From Microvirga terrae (GTDB taxonomy: Bacteria; Pseudomonadota; Alphaproteobacteria; Rhizobiales; Beijerinckiaceae), in the NCBI RefSeq assembly GCF_013307435.2, contig NZ_CP102845.1, forward strand, positions 1,612,001 to 1,676,000: DNA of 64,000 bases. The letters run 5' to 3'. This document shows, piece after piece, positions 19,693 to 28,604 of the stretch. Positions within the stretch are counted from its first letter, which is position 1. Each line of letters begins with the position of its first letter. The notes under the pieces are model-generated. The model saw nothing but the letters and a program-made list of their open reading frames with translations, searched no databases and had not been told where the DNA came from. Both the position numbers and the translations under genes were made by a program.

Positions 19693-21444
19693 ATGGGCGC
19701 GACGAACTTGCTTGAAGAACTGGCGGACTTTGACCTGCCTCTGTGGGCTGGAATTGACCCGGCTGCCCGTCTCGAACTTCAGTCCAAACTCCAGCGCATC
19801 GTGCTCCCTGGCGGTGAGGTCCTCTTCGAGGAGGGCGATCCGGCCGATGCGCTCTACATGCTCGTGTCCGGGGCCCTTGGGGTGTCGGTGCAGGGCAGTC
19901 ACGGCGAGCAGCAGCGCATCGCACGCATTGCGCCGCCGGAGACCATCGGCGAGATGGCCCTCATCTCCCATGCGCCGCGCTCGGCGACCGTCACGGCCTT
20001 GCGGGACTCGGTCCTCCTGACCCTGGCCCGGACGGATTTCGAGGATCTCATCGAGCGCTGGCCCGCCGTCATGCTCTATCTCTCGAAGCTGCTGGCCGAG
20101 CGGCTTCGCGCGGCGACCCGCAGCAAGCCCAGGACGTTCACGCCCACAACCTTCGCCATTGTTCCGGTCACGCATGGCGTGGCGGTTTCGGACTTTGCCC
20201 AGGCGTTCCTGGCCGAGATGCGACAGAGCCACGGGGCCGGGGTCGATCTGGTCGCGGCAATGCCCGACGAGGAGGACGAGAACTGGCTGTACCGCTTCGA
20301 GGCGAGCCGCGAGAGGGTGATCTACGTCTCGCCCGAGCCATCCGGGGCCTGGATGGAGCGCTGCATCCGCCATGCCGACCATGTCGTGCTCCTGGCGCGG
20401 CCAGGCGAGCCGCTGACCTGTGAGGCTGAGGCGCTCAGGGCGGCCGCATCGGGGTGGCGTCGGCACGACCTCGTCCTGCTGCAGAAGCCAGATGCCACCC
20501 GGCCGAAACCGGCGCATCCATCGCTTCAAGGGCTTCCCGTCGACCAGCGCCTTCATGTGCGGGAAAGGAGCCGGAGCGATCTCCAGCGGCTCATCCGCAC
20601 GTCGAGCGGCAGGGCCGTCGGCCTGGTCCTGGCCGGGGGCGGAGCGCGCGGCTTTGCTCATCTCGGCGCGATCCAGGCTCTGCAGGAGTGCGGCTTTCCG
20701 ATCGATCTCGCCGGCGGAACCAGCATCGGTGCAGTCATGGCGGCCGTCTGCGCTCTTCAGATCAACCTTGACGAGGCGCGCGAGATCATGATGGAGGCCT
20801 TCGTCCGAAGCCCGCCGCTCAACGACTACACCCTGCCGCTGATCGCCTTGATCCGTGGTCTCAAGGTCGATGCCCGGCTGAGCCAACATTTCGGGCAGCG
20901 AAACATCGAGGATCTCTGGCTACCCTTCTTCTGCGTCTCGTCGAATCTGACGACCGGAACGACCCATGTTCATCGTCAGGGTACGCTCTGGCGGGCCTTG
21001 CGGGCGAGCCTCGCCATTCCCGGGCTGCTGCCGCCCATGGTCGAGCCCGAAGGGGTGCTCGTCGACGGCGCCATGATGAATAACCTGCCGGCCGACATCA
21101 TGGCCGATTTCCAGAGGGGACCTGTGCTCGGCATCGATGTGGCGCGGGATGTGGCCTTCACCTCCGCGGGCGACGAGGAGAAGAAAGCGCCGCTCCTGCG
21201 CAGACTTCTCGGACTGCCGGCCGATGCTCCTGATATCGTCAATCTGCTCTATCGCTCGGCCACCATCTCGAGCGATGCCCAAACCTTGAAAGCGCGTGCC
21301 CATGCCACACTCGTGATCCATCCGCCTCTTGCCGACGTGCCGCTCCGTGGGTGGGAGCAGTTCGAGAGAGTGGTCGAGATCGGCTACCGGCATACGAAGG
21401 AGCGCATCGACGCGGGAGATCTCGATGCATTCAGGATGACCTGA
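19693..21444 (+). CDS. Patatin-like phospholipase with N-terminal cyclic-nucleotide-binding domain
   Basis: A 583-residue fusion of the NTE/RssA type. Residues about 10-125 form a cyclic-nucleotide-binding domain (LPGGEVLFEEGDPADALYMLVSG, GEMALISHAPRSATV). The C-terminal patatin domain (about 310-500) has the oxyanion motif GGGARGF, the nucleophile Ser344 in GTSIG and the partner Asp458 in VDGAMMNN. It probably cleaves phospholipid or lysophospholipid esters, with binding of cAMP or cGMP as a possible control. No membrane segment is obvious. The start ATG at 19693 lies where the cNMP fold begins; the frame is open from 19636. Confidence 0.88.
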   Translation: MGATNLLEELADFDLPLWAGIDPAARLELQSKLQRIVLPGGEVLFEEGDPADALYMLVSGALGVSVQGSHGEQQRIARIAPPETIGEMALISHAPRSATVTALRDSVLLTLARTDFEDLIERWPAVMLYLSKLLAERLRAATRSKPRTFTPTTFAIVPVTHGVAVSDFAQAFLAEMRQSHGAGVDLVAAMPDEEDENWLYRFEASRERVIYVSPEPSGAWMERCIRHADHVVLLARPGEPLTCEAEALRAAASGWRRHDLVLLQKPDATRPKPAHPSLQGLPVDQRLHVRERSRSDLQRLIRTSSGRAVGLVLAGGGARGFAHLGAIQALQECGFPIDLAGGTSIGAVMAAVCALQINLDEAREIMMEAFVRSPPLNDYTLPLIALIRGLKVDARLSQHFGQRNIEDLWLPFFCVSSNLTTGTTHVHRQGTLWRALRASLAIPGLLPPMVEPEGVLVDGAMMNNLPADIMADFQRGPVLGIDVARDVAFTSAGDEEKKAPLLRRLLGLPADAPDIVNLLYRSATISSDAQTLKARAHATLVIHPPLADVPLRGWEQFERVVEIGYRHTKERIDAGDLDAFRMT

Positions 21445-21468
21445 GAACGGCGGGCGAGACCACGCGGC

Positions 21469-21816
21469 TTATAGGTGATGCAGCACCATGGCACCTGCCA
21501 CCACCGAAAGGCCCAGAACGATGCCGAGCGTCTCATGGCGGTGCTTCCAGAACCGGTAAACGGCGTAGGAGCAGACGAGGGTCGCGAGCAGCGCGGCAAG
21601 GCTCTGCATCAGCTGATTTGCCTTGGTCGGACCTCTCAGCGGCTCGGCTTGCTCCCAACTCTCCATGAGCCAGAGGACTGAGAAAACCAGGGACGCAACG
21701 GCTGAGACCGACGGCCACCAGATGGCTGGCAGTTCTGTTCCTAGCGGATCAGCCGCCTCCAGCGAGGGCGCAGCGGGGCTGACCTCTTCGTAAGAGGCGG
21801 GAGAAGGAAGGCTCAC
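21469..21816 (-). CDS. Small membrane protein of unknown function (GTG start)
   Basis: A 115-residue protein that I do not recognise. It has a polar N-terminus (1-32) and three predicted membrane segments (about 35-52, 68-88 and 96-113), with WKHRHETLG as a loop. The likely start is GTG at 21816; no strong ribosome binding site is seen, so the start is uncertain. A short inverted repeat lies just upstream (21830-21857). It is convergent with the patatin gene. Confidence 0.6.
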   Translation of the reverse strand: MSLPSPASYEEVSPAAPSLEAADPLGTELPAIWWPSVSAVASLVFSVLWLMESWEQAEPLRGPTKANQLMQSLAALLATLVCSYAVYRFWKHRHETLGIVLGLSVVAGAMVLHHL

Positions 21817-21829
21817 AACGAGGAAACCG

Positions 21830-21857
21830 TGATGTTACAGCAATACTATTAACATCA
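21830..21857. promoter_or_regulatory. Inverted repeat upstream of the small membrane protein
   Basis: TGATGTTA (21830-21837) and TAACATCA (21850-21857) are perfect 8-bp arms, 12 nt apart, in a locally AT-rich stretch just before the GTG start at 21816. The size and spacing suit a dimeric regulator, but nothing else supports this. Confidence 0.4.
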
Positions 21858-21895
21858 TGGAAGAGCGCTGCCACCTCCTGGAATAGAGGGGGGTG

Positions 21896-21919
21896 GCGGC
21901 TCGCCCTCGAGCGAGCCGC
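21896..21919. terminator. Hairpin after the 51-residue protein gene
   Basis: GCGGCTCG (21896-21903) and CGAGCCGC (21912-21919) form an 8-bp stem with an 8-nt loop, 5 nt past the stop codon of the minus-strand gene at 21925. No T-run follows. Confidence 0.45.
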
Positions 21920-21924
21920 TACTG

Positions 21925-22080
21925 TTACTGCTGGTTGCTCTTCGTGTTCTGAGCCTTGTTGTTGTCCTGCTTCCCGGGATCGTTCCGGTTCTTCACGGTC
22001 CCACCCGAGCCGCGGATCTCATGGCCAGGATGCTTCTTGCTTTCGGCGGAGTTGTCGCCGTTCATCTTGCCTTTTCCCAT
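21925..22080 (-). CDS. Small hydrophilic protein with a perfect ribosome binding site
   Basis: A 51-residue, highly polar protein (MGKGKMNGDNSAESKKHPGH... ending NTKSNQQ), rich in Lys, Asn, Gly and Gln, with no hydrophobic segment. A perfect AAGGAGGT (22093-22086) sits 5 nt before the ATG, which argues strongly that it is translated. It lies 65 nt downstream of the DedA gene on the same strand. It is probably disordered; the composition recalls small stress-induced proteins, but I assign no function. Confidence 0.7.
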   Translation of the reverse strand: MGKGKMNGDNSAESKKHPGHEIRGSGGTVKNRNDPGKQDNNKAQNTKSNQQ

Positions 22081-22145
22081 CAGGGACCTCCTTCGGTGTG
22101 GGAGGTTAATGAACCCTGGGACGCCCGGTTCCCCGCTGTGCGGAC

Positions 22146-22667
22146 CTACCACAGCCAATACTGCGCGAGCCCCGCGCCGGGTGCCAGGATGATGAAGGCC
22201 CAGACGGAGGCTGACGCCACGTTGGCAGCCTGGAACAGCACGACCGGCATCAGGAAGATCCCGGCGATCAGGGCGATCACGGCGCGGATCGGGCCGAAGA
22301 ACCGCCCGAGGAACACGGCCCAAGGTCCGAAGCGCTGAAAGAAATCTTCTCCCCGCATGATGAGCTTGGGATTGCGCGACAGGGGCCACGTTTCATAGAC
22401 CGCCTTCTTGTAGCGCTGGCCGATCGCAAAGGAGACCCAATTTCCGAGAAAGGCCCCGCACGCAGCCCCTGCCCAGACCTGCCAGAAGGGGATGTCGGCA
22501 GCGGCGATCACGAAACCGACCGCGATCATGATCGTCATGGTCGGCAGGAGCAGCGACACGAAGGCGAGCGATTCGGCAAAGGTCATGAGGCCGAGGACGA
22601 AGGGGGCATAGGCCTGATGGGTCTGCACGAATCCGACGATGCTGGTCTTCAAAAACCCGATGTCCAT
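22146..22667 (-). CDS. DedA-family membrane protein
   Basis: A 173-residue inner-membrane protein of the DedA/VTT superfamily, some of whose members move lipids such as undecaprenyl phosphate across the membrane. Motifs are FAESLAFVSLLLPTMTIMIAVGF, the re-entrant-loop glycines in GAACGAFLGNWVSFAIGQ, and FGPWAVFLGRFFGPIRAVIALIAG with the conserved Arg pair. The start at 22667 (MDIGFL) was preferred to 22733 because the family begins about there. It may be co-transcribed with the small polar protein downstream. Confidence 0.88.
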   Translation of the reverse strand: MDIGFLKTSIVGFVQTHQAYAPFVLGLMTFAESLAFVSLLLPTMTIMIAVGFVIAAADIPFWQVWAGAACGAFLGNWVSFAIGQRYKKAVYETWPLSRNPKLIMRGEDFFQRFGPWAVFLGRFFGPIRAVIALIAGIFLMPVVLFQAANVASASVWAFIILAPGAGLAQYWLW

Positions 22668-22819
22668 GATGCCTGAGGCCGCCCTTTCGCAGGAGGAGCT
22701 AAGATCAATACGGATTGTCGCGGAGAGAACCAACTGCCTTTGTGATGAGTGAGATCACATCAGGCGATTTGAAGCGCGACGGCCGTTGCGCTAACGGGTA
22801 AGCGAAAGGGGCCAGATCC

Positions 22820-23668
22820 ATGAACGTTCTCTCAATTCAATCGCATGTCGCCTACGGTCATGTGGGTAACGCCTCGGCGGTGTTTCCGATGCAGCGCCTC
22901 GGCGTCGAGGTCTGGCCCATTCACACGGTTCAGTTCTCCAACCATACCGGATACGGTTCCTGGAAGGGGCGGGTTTTCGACGGCCCTGCCATCGAGGATC
23001 TCGTCGAGGGAATCGCCGAGCGAGGCGTGCTCACCCGGTGCGACGGGGTTCTCTCAGGCTATATGGGGTCAGCCGACATCGGCAATGCGATCCTTTCGGC
23101 GGTGGCGCGGGTGCGCGTGCTCAACCCGAAGGCTCTCTATTGCTGCGACCCGGTGATCGGCGACGTGGGCCGTGGCGTCTTCGTACGGCCGGGCATTCCG
23201 GAATTCATGCGCGAGCAGGCGGTTCCCTCCGCGGACATCATCACCCCGAACCAGTTCGAGCTGGATTACCTGTCAGGCCTCGCGACCCAGACCTTGGCCG
23301 ATGTGAAACAGGCCGTCTCGATCGTGCAGGGACTAGGCCCGAGGGTCATTCTCGTGACCTCGGTCGAGACGAAGGAGACCCCGGCCGACAGCGTCGATCT
23401 CGTGGCCGGTGAGAGTGGGCGCTTCTGGTGCGTCCGGACGCCTAAGCTGTCGCTGTCCGTCAACGGGGCAGGGGACGCCATCGCGGCTCTCTTCTTCGTC
23501 CATTATGCCCGCTCGCGTTCGGCCCCAACGGCTCTGGCCGCGGCTTCGGCCTCCGTCTACGGCCTGCTCAAGCGCACCGAGGAGGCGGGATCGCGCGAGA
23601 TCCTGACGATCGCCGCGCAGGACGAGTTCGTCTCGCCCAGTCATCGCTTCGAGGCGGTGGAGGTCTAG
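22820..23668 (+). CDS. pdxY: Pyridoxal kinase
   Basis: Phosphorylates pyridoxal for vitamin B6 salvage. It is a ribokinase-fold protein of 282 residues with N-terminal [21 protein letters not shown], the substrate loop [14 protein letters not shown], the phosphate-binding [23 protein letters not shown], and the catalytic [11 protein letters not shown]. PdxY is favoured over the multi-substrate PdxK by the [16 protein letters not shown] start. It is a single gene with AGGGG before the ATG. Confidence 0.93.
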   Translation: MNVLSIQSHVAYGHVGNASAVFPMQRLGVEVWPIHTVQFSNHTGYGSWKGRVFDGPAIEDLVEGIAERGVLTRCDGVLSGYMGSADIGNAILSAVARVRVLNPKALYCCDPVIGDVGRGVFVRPGIPEFMREQAVPSADIITPNQFELDYLSGLATQTLADVKQAVSIVQGLGPRVILVTSVETKETPADSVDLVAGESGRFWCVRTPKLSLSVNGAGDAIAALFFVHYARSRSAPTALAAASASVYGLLKRTEEAGSREILTIAAQDEFVSPSHRFEAVEV

Positions 23669-23790
23669 GCCGACCCGCTCTCTGGGTTATGGTTCGTCAT
23701 GTCGCTGACGGCGGATAGGCCGAAGGGAGAAGCCGGCTTACCTTGCGATCCTTCCGGAGGCGGTCCTAGAATGCGCCCGAATATGGGACC

Positions 23791-24615
23791 ATGAGGATCG
23801 GAATGGATCAGGCAACCTCCCTTGCGGCGGTGGCGCTCGACGATGTCGCCATCACGTTCGGGCCGAGAGTGGGTGGCTATACGGCCGTCAGGGGCATCGA
23901 TCTTGCGGTTCGTCCCGGGGAGTTCGTGGCTATCGTCGGGCCAACGGGATCCGGCAAATCCACAATCCTGAACGCGGCCGCCGGCCTGCTGAAGCCCTCG
24001 GCCGGTCGGGTCACGATATTCGGCAGCGATCTCGCCAGCCTCAATCTGCGTGCCGGCTACCTCTTCCAGCAGGATGCGCTGATGCCATGGAAAACGGCCC
24101 TCGACAACGTGGCAGTCGCCCTTGAATCGAAAGGTGTGTCCCGCAGCGACGCTGTCCAGCGCGCGAGGGATTGGCTCGGACGGGTGGGCCTTGCAGCCTT
24201 CGTCGACCGCTATCCGCACATGCTCTCCGGCGGGCAGCGTAAGCGCGTGGCCCTGGCCCAGGTCCTGATCCGTGATCCCGAGATCCTTCTGATGGATGAA
24301 CCTTTCGGTCCCCTCGATGCCCAAACGCGGCAGATCATGGGCAACCTGCTCCTGAGCCTGTGGGCGGCGGACCGCAAGGCGGTCCTGTTCGTCACGCACG
24401 ATCTGGAGGAGGCGATTGCGCTCGCCGATCGCGTGGTTCTGATGTCGGCAGGGCCGGCTGCCGGGATCATCGGCGACTTTCCGGTCGACTTGCCCCGGCC
24501 GCGCGACATCGCCGAGGTCCGTATGGAGCGGACCTTCCACCGCATCCACAAGGAGATCTGGGCGAGCCTTCGCGTCGAGGTTCAAAAGGCCTACAGCCAA
24601 GGGGAGAATGCGTGA
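23791..24615 (+). CDS. ABC transporter ATP-binding protein, NitT/TauT type
   Basis: The ATPase of a three-gene importer (ATPase, permease, binding protein). It has 274 residues with Walker A GPTGSGKS (50-57), signature LSGGQRKRVALAQ, Walker B ILLMDEPFGPLDAQTR and the switch histidine in VTHDLEEA. The sequence belongs with SsuB/TauB/ThiZ-like ATPases that import sulfonates, nitrate, pyrimidine precursors or aromatic acids; the substrate cannot be read from this subunit. An alternative start is at 23803. The stop overlaps the permease start (TGATG). Confidence 0.9.
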   Translation: MRIGMDQATSLAAVALDDVAITFGPRVGGYTAVRGIDLAVRPGEFVAIVGPTGSGKSTILNAAAGLLKPSAGRVTIFGSDLASLNLRAGYLFQQDALMPWKTALDNVAVALESKGVSRSDAVQRARDWLGRVGLAAFVDRYPHMLSGGQRKRVALAQVLIRDPEILLMDEPFGPLDAQTRQIMGNLLLSLWAADRKAVLFVTHDLEEAIALADRVVLMSAGPAAGIIGDFPVDLPRPRDIAEVRMERTFHRIHKEIWASLRVEVQKAYSQGENA

Positions 24616-25406
24616 TGCCGCGTCTGAAACTCACGGTTCTTCAGATCGGCGTGGGCCTGATCTTCCTTTTGGCATGGCACGTGCTGACCGTATATCCGAT
24701 CTCCGGCACGCCCAAGCAGGTGCAGTTCTTCTTCTCGACTCCGCTCGACGTCCTGAAACGCTGCTGGACTCTCTTCGCCAGCGGCGAGATCTGGGGGCAT
24801 CTCTGGATCACGCTGGTGGAAACCATCCTGGCCTTCCTGATCGGCGCCGGTGGCGGCATCATCTTCGGATTCCTCTTCGCACGCAAGGAACTGCTGGCCG
24901 CGGTCTTCGACCCCTATATCAAGGCTGCGAATGCCCTCCCGCGCGTGGTGCTCGCACCGATCTTCGCCCTGTGGTTCGGCCTCGGCATCTGGTCGAAGGT
25001 GGCGCTTGGATTCACGCTCGTGTTCTTCATCGTATTTTTCAACGTGTATCAGGGGGTGCGCGAGGTGTCGCCGGTCGTGCTCGCCAATGCCCGCATGCTG
25101 GGCATGAACGAACGCCAGCTGCTCCGGCACGTCTATTGGCCGTCAGCGCTGACCTGGGTGTTCTCGTCGCTTCACACGTCCGTAGGTTTCGCGCTCGTCG
25201 GCGCGGTCGTCGGGGAGTATCTCGGGTCCTCCGCTGGCCTGGGCTATAAGATCCACGAGGCCGAGAGCGTCTTCGACGTGACCGGCGTCTTCGCCGGCAT
25301 GCTGATCCTGTCCGTGTTCGTCATCCTCATCGACATGCTCGTGACGAGGATCGAGAACGCTTTCCTCGTCTGGCGGCCGCAAGCATCGCTGGCCGCGCGA
25401 ACGTAA
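24615..25406 (+). CDS. ABC transporter permease, NitT/TauT type
   Basis: A 263-residue inner-membrane permease with about six membrane segments. The EAA loop, which contacts the ATPase, is seen in VSPVVLANARMLGMNERQLLRHVYWPSAL. It is coupled to the ATPase gene by a TGATG overlap, and a GTG at 24612 is an alternative start. The SBP gene follows after 39 nt. Confidence 0.92.
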   Translation: MPRLKLTVLQIGVGLIFLLAWHVLTVYPISGTPKQVQFFFSTPLDVLKRCWTLFASGEIWGHLWITLVETILAFLIGAGGGIIFGFLFARKELLAAVFDPYIKAANALPRVVLAPIFALWFGLGIWSKVALGFTLVFFIVFFNVYQGVREVSPVVLANARMLGMNERQLLRHVYWPSALTWVFSSLHTSVGFALVGAVVGEYLGSSAGLGYKIHEAESVFDVTGVFAGMLILSVFVILIDMLVTRIENAFLVWRPQASLAART

Positions 25407-25445
25407 GAGCTCCACACCGACGCCATCACAACAGGGAGAGACGCG

Positions 25446-26468
25446 ATGGAACGCCGTACATTCTTGAAGACCGCCGGAGCGCTCGGACTGACTGCAGCTT
25501 TGGGCCCGAAGGCATTCGCGCAGGGTGCGCCTGAGAAGGCGAAAGTGACGCTCGGCGTCGGTGGCAAGCCACTGCTCTACTACCTCCCGCTCACCATCGC
25601 CGAGCGCAAGGGCTTCTTCAAAGAGCAGGGGCTCGAGGTCGAGATCAACGATTTTGGCGGTGGCGCGAAGTCGCTCCAGGCGCTTATCGGCGGCTCCGTC
25701 GACGTGGTGACCGGCGCCTACGAACACACGATCCGCATGCAGGCCAAGGGACAGGACGTCGTAGCCGTTACGGAACTCGGCCGCTTCCCCGCCATCGTGA
25801 TCGCGGTCAAGAAGGACAAGGCCGGGCAGATCAGGTCGGCGGCGGACTTCAAAGGTCTGAAGATCGGCGTTACCGCACCGGGATCATCGACTGCGCTCAC
25901 CGCGCAATATGCGATGGTGAAGGCTGGTTTGAAGCCGTCCGATGCCGCCATCATCGGCGTCGGGTCCGGCGCCAGTGGCGTGGCTGCGATGAAGAAGGGC
26001 GAGATCGATGTGATCTCCCATCTCGATCCGGTCATCGCCAAGCTCGAAGCCGATGGGGACATTCAGATCCTGATAGATACCCGTACGGAAGCTGGAACCC
26101 GCGCGCTCTTCGGCGGCTCCAATCCCGCGGCGACGCTCTATACGAAGAAGGATTTCATTGAGCAGAACCCGCAGACCACGCAGCGCCTCGTCAACGCCTT
26201 CGTGAAGAGCCTGAAATGGCTCCAGAGCGCAAAGCCCGAGGATATCGCCGCGACGGTCCCGGAGGAATACTACCTGGGTGACAAGCCGCTTTACCTCAAG
26301 GCGGTGCAGAACTCGCTCGAGAGCTACTCGCGCGACGGCATCGTCCAGATGACCGGCATGCAGAGCGTGCTCGACATGCTGCGCCAGCTCGATCCGGAGC
26401 TGAAGGATGCCAAGGTGGATCTCTCCGCGACCTTCAACGACCGCTTCGTGCGGCAGGCGGCTATGTAA
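25446..26468 (+). CDS. ABC transporter substrate-binding protein, NitT/TauT (SsuA/THI5-like)
   Basis: A 340-residue periplasmic binding protein. The N-terminus MERRTFLKTAGALGLTAALG has an RR-containing signal peptide, possibly Tat, cleaved after AFA. The mature part shows the family features YYLPLTIAERKGFFKEQGLEVEI, DFGGGAKSLQALIGGSVDVVTGAYEH and LKGLKIGVTAPGSSTAL-like stretches. Ligands in the family include sulfonates, nitrate and HMP precursors; I cannot tell which. It is the last gene of the operon. Confidence 0.9.
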   Translation: MERRTFLKTAGALGLTAALGPKAFAQGAPEKAKVTLGVGGKPLLYYLPLTIAERKGFFKEQGLEVEINDFGGGAKSLQALIGGSVDVVTGAYEHTIRMQAKGQDVVAVTELGRFPAIVIAVKKDKAGQIRSAADFKGLKIGVTAPGSSTALTAQYAMVKAGLKPSDAAIIGVGSGASGVAAMKKGEIDVISHLDPVIAKLEADGDIQILIDTRTEAGTRALFGGSNPAATLYTKKDFIEQNPQTTQRLVNAFVKSLKWLQSAKPEDIAATVPEEYYLGDKPLYLKAVQNSLESYSRDGIVQMTGMQSVLDMLRQLDPELKDAKVDLSATFNDRFVRQAAM

Positions 26469-26518
26469 GCTGGCCGAAGGCGCAGAGGAGATTGCGCGTT
26501 GCTGCGACCGCACCATTG

Positions 26519-26562
26519 ACGTCATGGACGTCTCCGGACTTGATCCGGGGCGGCCATGACGT
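26519..26562. repeat. REP-like nested inverted repeat after the ABC operon
   Basis: ACGTCATGG (26519-26527) pairs with CCATGACGT (26554-26562), and an inner CCGGA/TCCGG pair (26534-26538 and 26544-26548) flanks CTTGA. Elements with a GGACTTGATCCGG core and CATGACG edges recall dispersed intergenic palindromes of Hyphomicrobiales. Found once in this window. It may also end the ABC transporter transcript. Confidence 0.6.
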
Positions 26563-26674
26563 TCTGTGCCGAGTCGGAGTTTTGTTGACAGGAGAACTCC
26601 CGGCGGTGCCTCATCTGGCGCCGAAGAATCGCCATTGCCGCCCCGTTGAAGGCTCCCGAAAAGGATCGATCCGT

Positions 26675-27580
26675 ATGTCCCGTCGTTTCGTCACTCTCGA
26701 TGTCTTCACGTCCGAGCGCTTTGCCGGAAACCCTCTCGCGGTTGTCCTGGAGGCCGAGGGACTGGACACCGCGGGCATGCAGAGGATCGCCAAGGAGTTC
26801 AATCTCTCGGAGACGGTCTTCGTCCTGCCCCCGTCCGAGCCGCGCCAGCGCGCCGACATCCGCATCTTCACGCCCGCCCGTGAACTGCCGTTCGCGGGAC
26901 ATCCCACCGTGGGAACGGCGGTGCTTTTGGCGCTTCTCGACCAGAACGGCGAACCGGGCGCCGCAGCCTTCGGGTTGAAGGAGCAGGTCGGCATCGTTCC
27001 CTGCGCCGTCGAGGTGCAGGGTGCCACGAGCGGCACGGCGCGGTTCCGTCTGCCGCGCCTGCCCTTCGTGTGGGGCGAGGGCAAGGATTCTGCGACATGC
27101 GCTTGGGCGCTCGGTCTCGATCCGACCGACATTGGTTTCGACCGGCACGTTCCGAGCCGCCATTCGGCAGGTGTCGCCTATGATCTCGTGCCGGTTTCGT
27201 CTCTCGAAGCGCTGGCGAAGTCCAAACCGCAAGGCGAGGCTTTCGACAAGGCCTTCGGCGACAGCGATCATCCGGCGCCGTATGTCTATGCTCGGATCCC
27301 TGAGGCTGACGGCCTGCGGTTCCGCGCCCGCATGTTTGGTCTGGGAATGGGCATCGCGGAAGACCCGGCGACAGGCTCCGCGGCGGCGGCCTTCGCGGGC
27401 GCGCTCATGCAATGCGAGCCCCTGGGCGACGGCGAGCACAACATTGTCATCGAGCAGGGCGTCGAGATGGGGCGCCCGAGCGAGATCGTCCTTCAGATGG
27501 TGATCAAGGACGGTGCCCTCGCGTCGGCCGAGATCGGCGGCTCGGCCGTGATGGTGAGCCGCGGCGAGATCCTGGCGTGA
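26675..27580 (+). CDS. PhzF-family isomerase/epimerase-like protein
   Basis: A 301-residue protein of the diaminopimelate-epimerase fold. The N-terminal FVTLDVFTSERFAGNPLAVVLEAEGL and the family glutamate in NLSETVFVLPP match PhzF proteins, as do FAGHPTVGTAV and EDPATGSAAAAFAG near the C-terminus. PhzF isomerises a phenazine precursor, but most family members act elsewhere and no phenazine genes are nearby. The start at 26675 is where the family begins. It is coupled by GTGA overlap to the NUDIX gene. Confidence 0.9.
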   Translation: MSRRFVTLDVFTSERFAGNPLAVVLEAEGLDTAGMQRIAKEFNLSETVFVLPPSEPRQRADIRIFTPARELPFAGHPTVGTAVLLALLDQNGEPGAAAFGLKEQVGIVPCAVEVQGATSGTARFRLPRLPFVWGEGKDSATCAWALGLDPTDIGFDRHVPSRHSAGVAYDLVPVSSLEALAKSKPQGEAFDKAFGDSDHPAPYVYARIPEADGLRFRARMFGLGMGIAEDPATGSAAAAFAGALMQCEPLGDGEHNIVIEQGVEMGRPSEIVLQMVIKDGALASAEIGGSAVMVSRGEILA

Positions 27581-28290
27581 ACCGAGAGCCTCAGATCCGG
27601 CGCGTCTCCCGCGTCGAGGCGTTCTGCCGCCCGTTCGATTGGAAATGGCCCGGGCAGAACCGGGACTTCATCACGGAGAACTGGAAGCGCCGCACCGCGG
27701 GCAAGCCGCAGATGTTCAACGGGCGGGTGCTCCTGCTTCAGGACGTCCAGTTCGAGCAGGACCTGTGCCGCAACATCTATTTCGAGGTCGACTACGCCGA
27801 TTTTGTTGCCTGGATCGACAGGGGTTATCCGGACCCCGCCATCGCCAACGGCTTCGCCATGGGAGCGCTGCGCGGCTCGGACGGGGCTTTCATCTGCGGG
27901 GTGATGGGGAACGGCACCACCAATGCGGGTCGTGTCTATTTCGCCGCCGGGACACCTGATCTATCCGACTTGAGGCCTGACGGCACGGTCGATCTCGCCA
28001 CAAGTCTCACGCGCGAGCTGGCCGAGGAAACGGGCCTCGCCGATGGCGATTACCGCGTGGACGACGAATGGATCATCGTCCAGCGCTGGCCGACCATCGC
28101 TCTCCTGCGGATGGTGACGCTGCCGGTCACGGCGGAGGAGGGCGCGGCGACGATCCGAGCGAACATCGCGGCCCAGCCCGAGCCCGAGCTGCAGGATGTG
28201 CGCATCGTCCGCGGGCGGGCGGATATCGACCCCGAGCGGATGCCGCTCTTCCTGCAATCCTTCTTCGGCTGGGCCTTCGATCAGAGATAG
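27577..28290 (+). CDS. NUDIX hydrolase (GTG start, coupled to phzF-like gene)
   Basis: A 237-residue protein with the NUDIX catalytic core RELAEETG (in LATSLTRELAEETGL), preceded by GRVYFAAGTPDLSDL in place of the usual GG strand. The N-terminal 100 residues (SRVEAFCRPFDWKWPGQNRDFI...) form a separate domain seen in larger NUDIX proteins. The GTG start at 27577 overlaps the preceding stop (GTGA). The substrate is unknown. Confidence 0.85.
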   Translation: MNREPQIRRVSRVEAFCRPFDWKWPGQNRDFITENWKRRTAGKPQMFNGRVLLLQDVQFEQDLCRNIYFEVDYADFVAWIDRGYPDPAIANGFAMGALRGSDGAFICGVMGNGTTNAGRVYFAAGTPDLSDLRPDGTVDLATSLTRELAEETGLADGDYRVDDEWIIVQRWPTIALLRMVTLPVTAEEGAATIRANIAAQPEPELQDVRIVRGRADIDPERMPLFLQSFFGWAFDQR

Positions 28291-28604
28291 CCGTGACGGG
28301 ACTTCGTGGCACGGACCAGCCGGACAGCTTCCGCATCGCGCCCGCCGACGCAGGCGGATTCCGCCTGGCGGAGCTCCCGGTCGACTTGATTGTAAACCGA
28401 CTGGTTCACGTGCCCCATGGCAAGATCGTTGCTCATGACAGCGCGGTAGCGGTCGATCTCGCCCGAGCAGCCCGATCCTTGCGGCATGTGGGAACTCGAC
28501 GGCGTGAGGCTGGCGCTCGCTGGGGCAGGGGCCGAAGCCGTCTGGTTGCAGGCAGCCAGCGCTAGCAAGCCGGTCAGGGACAGAGCGTGGGTCACAGTTC
28601 TCAT
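28281..28604 (-). CDS. Small lipoprotein of unknown function
   Basis: A 107-residue protein with a lipoprotein signal peptide (MRTVTHALSLTGLLALAAC, lipobox LAAC), a Ser/Ala/Pro-rich linker, and a mature part with CSGEIDRYRAVMSNDLAMGHVNQSVYNQ. Two further cysteines (in GSGCSG and ESACVGG) may form a disulfide. The start at 28604 places the signal peptide at the N-terminus. The last 10 bases overlap the end of the convergent NUDIX gene. Confidence 0.72.
   Translation of the reverse strand: MRTVTHALSLTGLLALAACNQTASAPAPASASLTPSSSHMPQGSGCSGEIDRYRAVMSNDLAMGHVNQSVYNQVDRELRQAESACVGGRDAEAVRLVRATKSRHGYL

Noticed and set aside
23669..23790. TPP riboswitch before the NitT/TauT ABC operon
   Set aside because: The conserved CUGAGA and ACCUGA-type thi-box segments are not present.
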